Assembly (NCBI GenBank): GCA_031216915.1
Contig: CM062289.1
Span: 445,246,910 to 445,310,909 of the forward strand
Source: Pictodentalium vernedei
Taxonomy: Eukaryota > Mollusca > Scaphopoda > Dentaliida > Dentaliidae
Length of the DNA: 64,000 nt
Direction: 5' to 3'
Part shown: piece after piece, positions 38,701-45,850 of the stretch
Position numbering within the stretch: position 1 is the stretch's first letter
How the letters are laid out: each line of letters begins with the position of its first letter
The notes under the pieces: generated by a model
What the model saw: only the letters and a program-made list of their open reading frames with translations
What the model was told of the DNA's origin: nothing
Databases searched by the model: none
Made by a program: the position numbers and the translations under genes

Positions 38701-41700
38701 AACACTTTTGTTGGTATGAAGAAATTCATAACAGCGAAAAAGTTAAAAAATACATTGTCTGTAAAATACTCATTGAAAAAACAACATTCTTTCTTCATCA
38801 AAGCACAGGCATCTGGAAACTTGATCTAAAGAGATATATCACCCCTACTTCAAAATACCCCCTCTTACATATTTAATATACACATGTATATTATCTATAT
38901 AAGAAAAGGTATTTCGAAGTATGTGTGATATATCTCTTTAGATTAGGTTTCCAGACGCCTGTGATTGAAGTTCCCTTGTTCAGCTGTCCCAAAAATGTAA
39001 AGCTGATGACGCTGACAGTATTTAGTCATACCGCGGTATTTTATTTTACCATGGAGCCCTACTCTCCTGACCATAGTTGTTTAAAGAAGGATGTAATTAG
39101 CATATATGGCTAGTCAACACCAGGACTGTCACGATTAATCGATTGTTGATCAGTCACAGCGAAATCGATTGGTATTTTTCGTTGTCGAATAATTGGTAAA
39201 TTTTATCCCTCTTTAGACGTTTAATAATTAAAAGAAAATTTTATGAAAAAACTATTGTTTCTAAAGGTAAAGAGTTAAGAACATCGATGTTAAACCCCAA
39301 GAAGCCGTTGGAAGCATTTGTCTGTGAGGTGCATTCATCAAAGCTTCGATGTTCTGAACTTTTGAACCGTCAGTGTAATAATCAAGACCGGTAGGCAGTT
39401 GCGAAGTTCGCAACTGCCGACCAGTCTTATTACACTGGCGGTTCAAAAGTTCAGAACATCAAAGCTTTGAATGTACCTAAAAGAGGGTCTTCTTCGTTGT
39501 TTACTGGAGGTAGGTCAACTGACTTGAACTTCATTTTTTATCGCAGTCAGAGAGAGGGAGAGGGGTCATCTGGGTATGATTAATCAATTATGATCGATTA
39601 TTTGCGACGATTAATCGATTCCTAAATTAAAAAATCGTGACAGCCCTAGTCAACACAACAGAGGAATGAAGTTATTTAATTATTTATAACTTGGTTGTCC
39701 ATGCCAGAAGATATTTTTTCTATTATTGGGATGCCACCAAAGAAATAATGCCAAGATTCTCTGTAACACAAAACTAGGGTGTCCAAACATCAATCTAGGA
39801 ACTTGACTTGAACAAACTTGAAGGATGTTGTATACCAATATCAAAAGATTCTGACTGTATCTCAAGAAGCAGATTTTGAAAGATTATTCCTCAAAATGGA
39901 CGAAGTTAAAATTTGGGCTCCAATAGGGCACCCAAATATTAACACAAAGACTTGATTTGAACACATTTTGATCTGACTTCCCTAAGTTCCCTAAGGATGC
40001 TGCATACCAAATATCAAAAGATTCTGACAAGGTGGATCTGGAAAACCTGACTGGTGTTTCCAGCGAAGAGTTTGAAGATTATTCCTCATTTTGGATTAAG
40101 TTAAGATTCAGGCTCCAATAGTAGGGCTGTCACGATTTTTTAATTTTGGAATCGATAAATCATTACAAATAATCAATAATAATCGATTAATCATACCTAG
40201 ATGACTCCCTCTCCCTCTCTCTTTCAAGTCGACAAAAAATGTGATGTTCAAGTCAATTGACCAGTTTGACCTACCTCAAGTAAACAACGAAGATGATCCG
40301 CAATTCGTTTGCGAAAATGTGATTGCCTGCTGGGCTCCTGGCATCGTTTCTGGCATAGTTCATATTGCAGATTTTATGTATCAGCCCATATGATTAACCT
40401 ATTAAGTGTGCGATTGGTGGTATGTAAAACATAGCATAAAACAATCACAAAAGACTAACAAGTGACAACGTTCTGTGTGAAGGAAATAAAAATGCATTTT
40501 AAAGATATTGAAAACACCAACCAGTTCGCAACACCAGGAAAAAGCCTGAACTCTCAGCTGGTTTCCTCTACGACAACCAATGCCTTACAGATAATTTTTA
40601 CTGGGAAATACTGTTGGTCAAGGCGAAAACAAACTCAAAGACGTTTCTTAACTCCAAAGGTGGCTGTGTTGCAGAAACTAAATTTACTCAATTCGATGTA
40701 GTTGTCTGGCTGCTCTTGCGGTGATAATTGTTCGACAGACAAATCCTTCACTGGGTTTGCGACATCGATTCTTTAGTCAGAACAGACAAGGGAATACCCC
40801 AAAAAGAGAAATCAATTAAATCACTTGTCAATCTGGATTGGAACGGGGCATGTAAACTTTAAGCTTAAAGTCTTCCTATTTAGCAATATCTGTAGCCACG
40901 TCGGAGGGGGGGGGGGGGGGTCTCAAATCAACGCCTAAAACAGGGTAAAATGTACCGATTATTCGACAATGAAAAATACTAAACGATTTCGTCATGACTG
41001 ATCAACAATCGATTAAATGATTAATCGTGACAGCCCTATCTAATAGGGAAACCAAATATTCGCGCAAAGATTTGATTTGAACAAACTTAGATCTGACTTC
41101 CCTAAGAATACTGTATAACAAATATCAAAAGATTCTGATTGGTGGATCTGAAGATGAAGACTTTTAAAGATTATTCTTCATATTGCACTAAGTTAAAACT
41201 CGAACTCCCTCAGAGAGCTCAATTAAAAACTGATGGACTCAAGTTGAACAAATTGAATCAAACCCCTGTAAGGATTCTGTATGCTTTATATTAAATGATT
41301 CTGACTGCTGATTCTGGAGAAGAAGAGTTTTAAAGATTATTCCTCACATTGGACTAAGTTAAAATTCAGTCTCCAATAGGGAGCCCAAATATTAACCCAG
41401 AGACTTGTTTTGAGCAAAATGAGATCTATCCTCCCTGAGGATGCTGTATCCCAAGTATCAAAACATTCTGATTGGTGGATCTGAAGAAGAAGATTTTTAA
41501 AGATTATCCCCCATATTGCACTGAGTTAACATTTGGGATCCCATAGGAAGCTCAAATATTAAACAAGGGACTTGATTTAAACAATCTTGAATCTGACCCT
41601 CATAATAATGATGTATACCAAACATTAAAAGATTCTGACTGGTATTTTTTGAAGATGTTTAACCCTTTGACCATAATATTGTCCCATTTTTGTCTTATTA

Positions 41701-43768
41701 TGAGAGGTCTATACACGGAGCATTGATAAAATAATAACTGCTGTCTGCAGCCAGAAGGCTGCAGACTGCAGTTATTATTTTATCCTCCCTGTATATTGAT
41801 ATTGGACTGACACATCTCATTGTAAGTGTACACAAAAGTGATACCATTCCTGGAAACAGGGTTCAAAGGGTTGAATATTATCCTCCACATTGCCCTAAGT
41901 TAAAAATTCAGGCTCCTGTATTGAGTCTAAATAAGAACCAAGGTGCTTAATTTTAACAAACTTGTGTCTGTCCTCCCCCCCCCCCCCCCCCCCCCACCCC
42001 CCTCCATCCCTCATCTCCCATGGATGCTGCATACCAAATATCAAAAGATTATGATCACTGGTTCTGGATGCTCACTCAGCATTTTCTTCGATGCCGCCCT
42101 TACCTTACACAACACCCTGACACAACAGATGGCATTTTTTTTTACCATTACATTCTACTGGTCCTTAGGATGCTTCACACCAAATAACTGTTCTCTGAAA
42201 ATATTTCTACTTTTAGCTCCTGGGGTTCCCACGGGCAAGTTGAATTGAACAAAAACAAAATGGGATGTCAGAACAAGCAATCATCTCAGATTTAAATGAA
42301 ATTGGTTCAGCAGTTTCGGAGGAGCAGGTGCAAACACTATATTCACGGACGATGGACAATGGACGAGGGCCAGTGAGTGATCACTACAGCTAATCCTGAC
42401 TTTCAGTCAGGTGAGCTAATGACATGAATATAACTATCAAATCATTCCAAAGCATGCACAGACTCCCGGAGCCGATACGGGAGATATTCCACAATGATTC
42501 TCATCCATCCTTATTTTGTAGGCACAATGCGTTAGAAGCTGCTGGTTGGAAAATTGGAAATATCTCAATAAAACAGTTTGTATTCCATGATGCATGACAA
42601 AGAATCAGGCACACCGAGTCCCGGCCCAGTGAAGCCCATTAATTGTATATCTCTTAAATGAATACGTCTGTTAACTGAATATAAACTCTAAACACCAAAC
42701 CATTTACCATGCCTTAATTGCATATACCGTAGATTAATATACTAAACTCCTGTTATTTGAATAAAACATCTTTCAATATGTCAAAGTCGTGAAAGAACTA
42801 GCAAGCCCACCCATACCAGGATGGAAGACTCCCGCCAGCAGCACAAAGAAAATATAACCTATTGCACATCAAGGGAGAAAATCAAAGCTGGAATTTCTTG
42901 CGGGATGGAATTATATAGCAGAATTACAGACTTCCCACAGCACAAAGAAATATAACCTACTGCACATCAAGGGAGAAAATCAAAGCTGGAATTTCTTGCG
43001 GGATGGAATTATATAGCAGAATTACAGACTTCCCACAGCACAAAGAAATATAACCTACTGCACATCAAGGGAGAAAATCAAAGCTGGAATTTCTTGCGGG
43101 ATGGAATTATATAGCAGAATTACAGACTTCCCACTTGGGCCACTTATATATTAGTTTGACAGCAACTGACTTCCTTTTGTTTATACACTTATTTGACCTC
43201 TGTGCATCCAATATAGGCATTTATTCCAGTAACTCTTTACCAAACGAATCGCCCGCATCCACCTGCGTAATATGCAAATTCAGCAGCTGAAAAAAATATC
43301 ATTTTAGAAAAACTTTCGAAAAAAACGTATCATGTGATGGAACGAGCTCGTCGAGCTCGTTCCAAAGAGGGGTCACATGATATGGTTTTGTTAACATTTT
43401 TTAAAAAAATTTGAAAAATGATATTTAAAATAATAATTTCTGAAATCGTCTGCGTTGGGTAAAGGGTTAAAATATTATAGAATGAATGCCTATTTTATCA
43501 CTAAAATATAGGAAAATGACAAAATTCCTGTTGTCAACTCCTGTTAATTGAATATACTTCACTGGCAAAGTGGCTAACCAATAACCCGGTTTCCACTGTA
43601 AGGTAACAGCTGACCAAACTGTGATAACTGTGCCATACTAACCTTTGCCACTACCATACTGTCTACAGTAATGACAGTATCACAAAGACTGCCATTTTTC
43701 CACAGTTCTGAAAAATAACTCAACATACTACTCGAGTGTATATAATTCATGTACACTTTGTGCTTCAT
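9173..43768 (-). CDS. BTB/POZ - C2H2 zinc-finger transcription factor, three coding exons
   Basis: Joined minus-strand exons 43768-43643, 17035-16213 and 9978-9173 give 584 residues. Seen: the introns are GT-AG, the first is phase 0 (AAG|GTTAGT to TTTTCAG|GCA) and the second phase 1 (GCAG|GTAAGT to TTTCCAG|TA), and the frame stays open across both. The BTB domain covers about residues 15-122, with CDTVITV and AHRLVLLAAS across the exon 1/2 junction. A low-complexity acidic/serine linker follows, then seven zinc fingers at about 393-583. Family knowledge: such proteins dimerise through BTB, bind DNA through the fingers and usually recruit corepressors in the nucleus. I cannot assign an orthologue; the seven-finger layout does not match a vertebrate ZBTB I can name with confidence. 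Intron 1 is 26.6 kb and intron 2 is 6.2 kb, both packed with transposons, while the coding exons are intact, so the gene looks functional. Confidence 0.9.
10110..11035. repeat. Repeat patch with C runs, 31-bp duplication and palindrome
   Basis: A two-copy 31-bp repeat (GGGAGTGATTTCTTCAGCAT) lies at 10196-10250. C-rich runs lie at about 10283-10322 and 10991-11012. A palindrome with arms TTTCCAACTAGAGGGAGGGA lies at about 10903-10968. TAGTTGGAAATT also occurs at 10350-10392, suggesting one degraded element. It lies inside intron 2. Confidence 0.5.
11301..11733. mobile_element. TA-target MITE (pogo/Tc1-like), best copy
   Basis: Starts TACAGTGGAGCCCACTTAATTG and ends CAAGAGGATTCTACTGTA, so the ends are inverted repeats with TA at the edges. 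The palindrome at about 11549-11620 centres on GAGCTCTATGAGCTC. It is 433 bp without transposase. Other copies lie at 7490-7903 and 42630-43602. Confidence 0.75.
11830..12412. repeat. Array element: 3 x 150-bp units, GACAGACGG tail, terminal hairpin
   Basis: Three units of 148-151 bp share GTATAAGTTAGATTATCTCC (11885, 12033, 12184). After the last come GGACAGACGG repeats and a hairpin CCCCCCAAACTTTGTTTGCGG at 12376-12409. A matching GATACCCCCCC lies at the left edge (about 11863). The units are over 90% alike, so this copy is young. HINE/Helentron-like by architecture. Confidence 0.7.
12473..12703. mobile_element. TTAA-type MITE, second family
   Basis: The ends CCCTTTGAAC and GTTCAAAGGGTTAA are inverted repeats; the internal sequence has no frame. 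It is related by its ends to 41659-41874. Confidence 0.55.
12966..13003. repeat. Perfect 18-bp-arm palindrome
   Basis: The arms CCAATGGACCTCCGGGT and complement are separated by two bases. A strong hairpin if transcribed within intron 2. Confidence 0.75.
13020..13830. other. Intron 2 stretch without recognisable features
   Basis: Only short T runs (13142-13162, 13309-13318) are seen. A short plus-strand frame at 13436-13660 has no motif. Confidence 0.35.
14110..14580. repeat. Dispersed repeat, uninterrupted copy
   Basis: Inverted relative to 3830-4047 plus 5528-5760; here the two halves meet near 14330 (CAATGAACAGGAGTC). It therefore shows the pre-insertion arrangement of the 4-kb copy. Confidence 0.6.
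14840..15340. mobile_element. Palindromic repeat family B, copy 1
   Basis: The palindrome 15042-15081 has arms AAGAAGGCTTTGCAATGC and complement. The flanks (CCCTTGAG-type text, ATTCTGTAGATTATG, TGGCCTGAGAAACAG) match 47935-48318 in inverted orientation. No frame. Confidence 0.6.
15345..15530 (-). repeat. SINE body fragment
   Basis: GACAGTTTTATGGGTGGAGGAAGC and the following text match the body of the SINE at 17330-17470; the tRNA-like head is missing here. Confidence 0.5.
15654..15882. mobile_element. TTAA MITE, subfamily A2
   Basis: The ends CTAACCCTTTACC and GGTAAAGGGTTAA surround a palindrome of ACCATATCATGTGACC and its complement (about 15748-15801), partly decayed in the middle. Confidence 0.7.
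15927..16175. mobile_element. TTAA MITE, subfamily A2, intact palindrome
   Basis: Runs from TTAACCCTTTACCC to GGGTAAAGGGTTAA (249 bp). The palindrome at about 16015-16096 centres on GAGCTCGTCGAGCTC. It ends 37 bp from the exon 2 donor, in intron 2. Confidence 0.8.
16213..17035 (-). CDS. BTB-ZF coding exon 2 (rest of BTB, linker, NLS and SUMO-like motif)
   Basis: This 823-base exon encodes residues 43-316 plus one base. It opens with AHRLVLLAASPKLQ and completes the BTB fold through SIDICLSYIYDGVLELN and the helix ending near residue 122. The remainder is serine/threonine-rich with little predicted order. It contains a basic cluster PAKRQKL at about 216-222 (NLS-like), an acidic run around 239-244, and VKLEPDD with K249, which fits the SUMOylation consensus psi-K-x-E with acidic residues downstream. 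Function of these short motifs is inference. The acceptor is at 17037-17036 and the donor GT at 16212-16211. Antisense reading frames inside it are shadows. Confidence 0.9.
17137..17240. mobile_element. hAT end fragment (TAGGGCCCTGCAAAT)
   Basis: Carries the same terminus as the 666-bp hAT element at 46757-47422, followed by similar A/T-rich TCAAAT text. No opposite end found, so truncated. Confidence 0.5.
17285..17640 (-). repeat. tRNA-derived SINE
   Basis: Reading minus from 17640, box A TGGCTCAGTGG and box B AGTTCGATCCC are spaced as in tRNA-type promoters, followed by a body with TGTCCTTCGGCAAGGCAC. It sits just outside exon 2, in intron 1. Confidence 0.75.
17641..17885. repeat. Palindromic repeat family E, copy 1
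   Basis: The palindrome at about 17797-17870 has arms around GGTATCTTGCTTGTCATTCC. It matches 37372-37585 along its whole length. Both copies are followed by an ACATGAGGCC / ACAAGAGACC motif like the starts of the array elements. Confidence 0.6.
17965..18195. repeat. DIRS 1 left inverted terminal repeat
   Basis: Near-identical complement of 24690-24892, including ACCAATGACCCAGACATAGC and GCGCATGCGCAG. On the minus strand it carries G|GTAAGTAT at 18006-17998, a consensus splice donor in the sense of the host gene. Confidence 0.8.
18265..18360. repeat. DIRS 1 internal complementary region
   Basis: GGTCATTGGTAAGTATAAAA and, after about 40 AT-rich bases, TATACTGTACCAATGACC. This is the reverse complement of the joined ends as seen at the element 1/element 2 junction (24860-24945). 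In DIRS it is thought to template circle formation. Confidence 0.7.
19010..19890 (-). pseudogene. DIRS-type tyrosine recombinase, degraded
   Basis: Readable in pieces: KWRLFRRWC (about 19865-19839), GYRSMLSHTY (about 19720-19690), FEPLETV, SELHALSVDD, LLCPVR (about 19310) and SAHEVR followed by STSWAY (19137 downwards, H at 19131-19129, R at 19122-19120). This order is typical of the C-terminal recombinase of DIRS/Ngaro. The catalytic Arg before SELHAL reads Gly, and the position expected for the catalytic Tyr near 19030 reads IFISEIS, so both look lost. At least eight stops. Confidence 0.8.
20000..20775 (-). pseudogene. DIRS-type RNase H remnant
   Basis: The minus strand gives QTGWGTI near 20725 and SDNTTVVAYLRNQGGTHS at about 20562-20508, the classic RNase H region of DIRS. 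Next come LFNLTERILL and a GAPNDNFIATQLANQL segment (about 20320) leading to the recombinase. Frame changes by single bases several times. Confidence 0.8.
20830..23480 (-). pseudogene. DIRS gag-like region with 1.1-kb internal duplication
   Basis: Minus-strand frames repeat HRKTA-AQASVTDVLS followed by AASQQ at 21798 and 22930, and LGYVTS near 21955 and 23075. The underlying DNA repeats at about 1.14-kb spacing (21355-22350 and 22500-23490). KVKNSLRVASVSEKLLFD near 20930-20875 is conserved with element 2 (about 31760-31700). Gag-like is inferred from position 5' of RT/RNase H. Confidence 0.55.
24690..24892. repeat. DIRS 1 right inverted terminal repeat
   Basis: Starts ATTAATGGCGCCAATTTCGGG and runs outward to GGTCATTGGTACAGTATAAA. 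Complement of the left repeat with few differences. Directly abuts element 2. Confidence 0.8.
24893..25115. repeat. DIRS 2 left inverted terminal repeat
   Basis: Begins GATAAATTTATAG and carries ACCAATGGCCCAGACATAGC, a C run and CTCTGCGCATGCGTAG. It matches 36500-36700 inverted. A minus-strand GGTAAGTATA donor-like site lies at 24930-24921. Confidence 0.75.
25241..26394. mobile_element. Insertion splitting the DIRS 2 internal complementary region
   Basis: Element 1 lacks this 1.15-kb block at the matching place. It includes a foldback at 25262-25440 with arms around CCCATAATGC-AATTTAACCAATT and a GAGCTCTGTCAAACAAG core, and G runs near 25940. Near 26285-26390 it has AGTCGACTAATCGTCGATT text like a hAT end (GGCAAGCCTAAT). 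Outer ends unclear. Confidence 0.5.
27128..28985. mobile_element. HINE/Helentron-like array element (167-bp units)
   Basis: Starts AACAAGAGGCTCCAGGAGGC-TCACCTGAC. Seven units of about 167 bp share GGATCTGAAGAAGAAGATTT near 27274, 27441, 27604, 27772, 27941, 28108 and 28275. The tail holds GGAGGAGAAGTCGATAATG, GGACGGACGACGGACGG and AGCTAAA. A 12-bp-arm palindrome AAAAAGTGCTGA lies at 28312-28336. Nested in DIRS 2. Confidence 0.65.
28990..29750. other. No recognisable feature
   Basis: AT-rich sequence between the array and the conserved DIRS 2 body, at the place where recombinase would be expected. I cannot read recombinase motifs in any minus frame. Short frames here are not convincing. Confidence 0.4.
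29753..29800 (+). repeat. (GT)n followed by G21
   Basis: A GT dinucleotide run passes into 21 G. It lies at the edge where similarity between the two DIRS copies ends. Confidence 0.8.
30300..30700 (-). pseudogene. DIRS 2 RNase H remnant
   Basis: LDNSIVVAYIRNQGSTHSF lies at about 30475-30415 and RHIRDRLNVLADSLLGK at about 30370-30310, both diagnostic for the DIRS RNase H segment. A stop separates them. Collinear with 20500-20775 of element 1. Confidence 0.8.
30720..31650 (-). pseudogene. DIRS 2 reverse transcriptase remnant
   Basis: The minus strand gives GFCSHLLFIPKP (31122 downwards) then RQIIDWSW, matching the RT finger region, and DYAISIDL near 30980, matching the block before the first catalytic Asp. 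The rest is scrambled by frameshifts and stops. Element 1 lacks this segment. Confidence 0.6.
31660..33500 (-). pseudogene. DIRS 2 gag-like region
   Basis: Shows KVKNSLRVAPVS near 31760, FQTL, two copies of the GCAGCATTCTGATTC block near 32294 and 32669, and LGYVTSDIQPA near 33150-33110. Collinear with 20830-23480. A G26 run (33288-33313) interrupts it. Broken by many stops. Confidence 0.5.
33688..35960. mobile_element. HINE/Helentron-like array element, second copy in DIRS 2
   Basis: Starts AACAAGAGCCCCAAGGAGCC-AGCTCACCGG and ends with hairpin AGCTCCCTTCGGTGAGCT (35937-35954). Units of 150-190 bp share TGGATCTGAAGAAGA and ACCAAATATGAAAGGATTCTG. A different low-complexity tandem (AAAATTTTCAGGCTAAA, about 34500-34945) has expanded inside, and a C27 run lies at 35134-35160. 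Confidence 0.65.
36500..36710. repeat. DIRS 2 right inverted terminal repeat
   Basis: Reads outward from CCGGTCACTTCCTGGCG to GTCTGGGCCATTGGTATACTG; complement of 24893-25115. Contains a G run (about 36614-36627) where the left copy has a C run. Confidence 0.75.
36711..37371. mobile_element. Palindromic repeat family D, copy 2
   Basis: Inverted relative to 6660-7370. The central palindrome 37029-37115 is near perfect and carries the pair GGTTCTGG/CCAGAACC where copy 1 has GTTTCTGG/CCAGAAAC. Confidence 0.6.
37372..37585. repeat. Palindromic repeat family E, copy 2
   Basis: Same order as 17641-17885, with palindrome arms GATGGTATCTTGCTTGTCAT at about 37507-37578. Flanked on the right by AACAAGAGACCCTAGGGGCC. 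Confidence 0.6.
37612..37745. mobile_element. hAT-like end fragment
   Basis: AAGGCTGCACGGTAATTCGG followed by GATACCG/CGGTATT-rich text is the usual style of hAT MITE ends here. A weak partner (CATACCGCGGTATTT) lies near 39030. Not resolved. Confidence 0.35.
37755..38010 (-). repeat. Probable non-LTR 3' end with (ACATT)n tail
   Basis: The minus strand ends AATAAAGTTATTACATTACATTACATT, a poly(A)-like signal and a pentamer tail at about 37765-37790. The preceding TGACAGTAATACAGCC-GGCTATGTCACC is reminiscent of 5085-5120. No coding part present. Confidence 0.45.
38018..38080 (+). repeat. (GA)n microsatellite
   Basis: Imperfect GAGAGAGA tract of about 60 bp with GGGA interruptions. Confidence 0.85.
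38806..38963. repeat. Inverted repeat with AT-rich loop
   Basis: The arms CATCTGGAAACTTGATCTAAAG and complement, plus AGAGATATATCAC, surround an AT-rich centre. Some mismatches between arms. Confidence 0.6.
39121..39648. mobile_element. hAT MITE, perfect 8-bp TSD, palindromic core
   Basis: Ends CAGGACTGTCACGATTAATCG and AAATCGTGACAGCCCTA. GTCAACAC flanks both sides (39113-39120 and 39649-39656). The core 39343-39466 is a long palindrome around GTTGCGAAGTTCGCAAC. Confidence 0.85.
40122..41038. mobile_element. hAT-like element, same ends, different core
   Basis: TAGGGCTGTCACGATT and its complement mark the ends. Flanks TCCAATAG and TCTAATAG are an 8-bp duplication with one difference, within an array unit reading CTCCAATAGGGA. 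The 40300-40900 core lacks the palindrome of the sister copies; I see no transposase motif in it. Confidence 0.75.
41659..41874. mobile_element. TTAA MITE, CCCTTTGAACC family, perfect palindrome
   Basis: Starts TTTAACCCTTTGACC and ends GGTTCAAAGGGTTGAA. The palindrome 41725-41784 has arms GATAAAATAATAACTGC-TCTGCAG and complement. It sits in an array unit. Confidence 0.65.
42842..43136 (+). repeat. Three near-identical 98-99-bp tandem units
   Basis: CACAAAGAAATATAACCTAC-type starts lie at 42842, 42941 and 43039; units differ by one or two bases. Recently amplified. Confidence 0.85.
43229..43470. mobile_element. TTAA MITE, subfamily A2, nested
   Basis: GTAACTCTTTACC ... GTTGGGTAAAGGGTTAA with core GAGCTCGTCGAGCTC. 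The left arm of the palindrome has lost about 17 bases relative to the right arm. Confidence 0.7.
43643..43768 (-). CDS. BTB-ZF coding exon 1 (start of BTB domain)
   Basis: This exon encodes 42 residues, beginning MKHKVYMNY and ending VDSMVVAK, the first strand and helix region of BTB including the conserved CD pair (residues 29-30). The ATG at 43768 is chosen because an in-frame TAG lies at 43789-43787. The exon itself probably begins at 43794, after a TTTTTTCTTTTTCAG acceptor with a TATTAAC branch-point-like motif about 25 bases upstream, so about 26 bases of 5' UTR precede the start codon. The donor is AAG|GTTAGT at 43643/43642. Later in-frame ATGs at residues 7 and 15 are possible alternative starts. 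Confidence 0.85.
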
Positions 43769-43859
43769 TTTTATCTGCAAATCTGGCTAACAGGCTGAAA
43801 AAGAAAAAAGTGATATGTTAATATTTTAGAATTTGATACATCAGTCATGGATTTACAGA

Positions 43860-44660
43860 CTTGGCAACTTCAGGAGAGCGATTTTTTAGCTCTCCTTACT
43901 GCCCTCCTGAAAGAAATAAGGAGAGCGAAAAATTGCCCTCCTAAATATTTTGGTCTGGGATGATTGAGATTACATGTATTATGGTCACATTAAATTCTTG
44001 TTGTAAAGCAAAAATGTAATTTAACTGCGAAGTCACATAACATCACGTAATTTCATTTTGAAAGTGGTTTAGTGGTAAAAGGTAATGGCTGCAACCATAC
44101 CCAAACACAGTTGCAATCATTTGAAGCAAAATGGGTCACAGCAATATTTTTTTTTCTGTCAGTTTAAAGTTCAACAACTGACATCACAGTTTGAGGGGTA
44201 ATTATTCAAGGAATATTGACACTATAATATACTACCATTACTACTATCCTGTCACTTGAAGCACTTGCACCAGATGTGGCTGTAGATTCAAGCAGACCTG
44301 TTGTCCCAGAAAGTCATACGCCTACCACTGCCACCTTCAACCCCCTTGGGGGGTTGAAGGTGGTAGTGGTAGGCGTATGACTTTCTAGGACAACAGGTCT
44401 GGGTACACACACAGGTCTTGTCAAGTGTGTGTTCGGTTGTTGAGTGAGACAGATCTAGATGACTAAGAGATTTCACTTTACCTTAGTAAAGTTAATAAAA
44501 TCACTGATGTAGTCTGTTGGTTTCAGTTTCAATGAGTTCGTTCAACTGGATACTTAAAATGCTGTGTAAAGCTAATTGCTCTCCTAAGCTGATTGAGGAG
44601 AGCGATTTTTTGCCCTCCTGCATTTTTCAGAATGCCAGGCCTGGATTTAACTTTTGGAAT
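43860..44660. repeat. Palindromic repeat family I
   Basis: The palindrome 44294-44400 (arms about 53 bp, one or two mismatches) centres on CAACCCCCTTGGGGGGTTG. AGGAGAGCGATTTTTTGCCC-type text flanks it on both sides (43875 and 44597). Lies upstream of the BTB-ZF coding start; a donor-like CTAAG|GTAAAG on the minus strand near 44480 is a weak 5' UTR exon candidate. Confidence 0.55.
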
Positions 44661-45106
44661 GTACGATTGATCATTTTCGGAAAAAATATGAAAAGTGATG
44701 CATGTACATCTTTGCTCAACTACAGTGTGTATTACTTTGCATAATATAGCAGAATTTCCACTACATCAGTCATGGAAATCCGATGCAGGCAAATTGTTTG
44801 CGTGTCGACCGCTTGCATAAATTTTAATCCCATGTAAGCAGTGTTTTGTGCACCAAGTTCCAGGTGTTTTTGACATCATCAGTATCTCGAACACTCAACC
44901 TAGGAGCAAAATTTTTACACAAATCCGTGAATCGATTCGCCCAAATCTCCAATTACGCGAATCTTAGTAGATTCACATAAAATATACAATTTTGATTGGC
45001 TGTTCTATTGTGGAACACTTAAAACTTCCTGCATTCTGTCATGTCACTGTCAGGTTGGTTTGCTGTACGATTCACAGGAATCGCTTGGGTTCCATTTCAC
45101 GAGAAT

Positions 45107-45657
45107 TAGAGCTGTAGGTTTTTAAATTTCTGGTTCGGTTTCGGTTTTGGTTTTTCAGGTGGAGAAAAACCTCGTTTCGGTTCAGTTTTCGGTTTGTTCA
45201 CGAGGCCAAGTAAAATTCAATAAAACGCATTCTTATGTCCGGAGTCATAACTGAATGGCAGTGAAATTGAATGAAACTCAATGAATGCCCGAAATAAGTT
45301 ATAATACATGAAGAATCAGGAAGGCCAATATAATAATTACCTAAATATACAGAACTTTTATTGTGCTTGGCCATTTTTCGAGGTCTGACACCTACACGCA
45401 ACTTGAGGAAACCTGCAAACACAACTAAACTGAAATGTCGGAAATCCACAGAATGTAGCCTTTCCAGAGTAGTGAGAGTACCCAGACACTGCCATTGGCA
45501 GTGTCTGGGTACTTTCACTACTCTGGGATGTGAATTTCTGCAGCAAGAGAGTATTCTAATAAAAAATGAAAAACCTTAGATTACGGGATGTCGACGGTTT
45601 CGGTTTTTTAAAAAAAACAAAAAACCTTGGTTCGGTTTTGGTTAACCTACAGCTCTA
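45107..45657. mobile_element. hAT MITE, perfect 8-bp TSD, palindromic core
   Basis: Ends TAGAGCTGTAGGTT and AACCTACAGCTCTA. The duplication ACGAGAAT is exact (45099-45106, 45658-45665). The core palindrome 45464-45526 has arms CCAGAGTAGTG-AGTACCCAGACACTGCCA. CGGTTT-rich subterminal repeats on both sides. Confidence 0.9.
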
Positions 45658-45745
45658 ACGAGAATCCATTCAGATTTGCCCCAAATTTGGCAAAATTATG
45701 ACCCTGCAACTGCTCCCTTTCCTAAGAGTAAAACAGAAGTGGCAT

Positions 45746-45850
45746 TTAACCCTTTACCTAACCTGAAAAGCAGACGACACTTGCAAAAATAATTCTTGAA
45801 TAACTATTTTTTTTCATTTTTTGTCTCAAAAACATAGGTTATGACCCCTG
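45746..45850. mobile_element. TTAA MITE, left half only
   Basis: TTAACCCTTTACCTAACCTGAAAAG through ATAGGTTATGACCCC, cut off at the start of the palindrome. The right half is absent. Confidence 0.6.

Larger units (their letters stand above)
39048..42425. mobile_element. HINE/Helentron-like array element with three nested insertions
   Basis: The left end CATGGAGCCCTACTCTCCTGACC resembles other starts. Units with GATTCTGACTGGTGGATCTG recur from 39830 to 42060. The right end is GGACGATGGACAATGGACG then hairpin CCTGACTTTCAGTCAGG (42395-42411) and TGAGCTAA. hAT elements 39121-39648 and 40122-41038 and a TTAA MITE 41659-41874 sit inside it. Confidence 0.6.
42630..43602. mobile_element. TA-target MITE copy, interrupted twice
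   Basis: The left end CAGTGAAGCCCATTAATTG and right end CCGGTTTCCACTGTA match the 11301-11733 element. It is split by the 98-bp tandem (42836-43140) and by a TTAA MITE (43229-43470). Confidence 0.65.

Noticed and set aside
40462..40701. 79-codon frame in a hAT element as a transposase remnant
   Set aside because: No recognisable hAT motif; too short to support.
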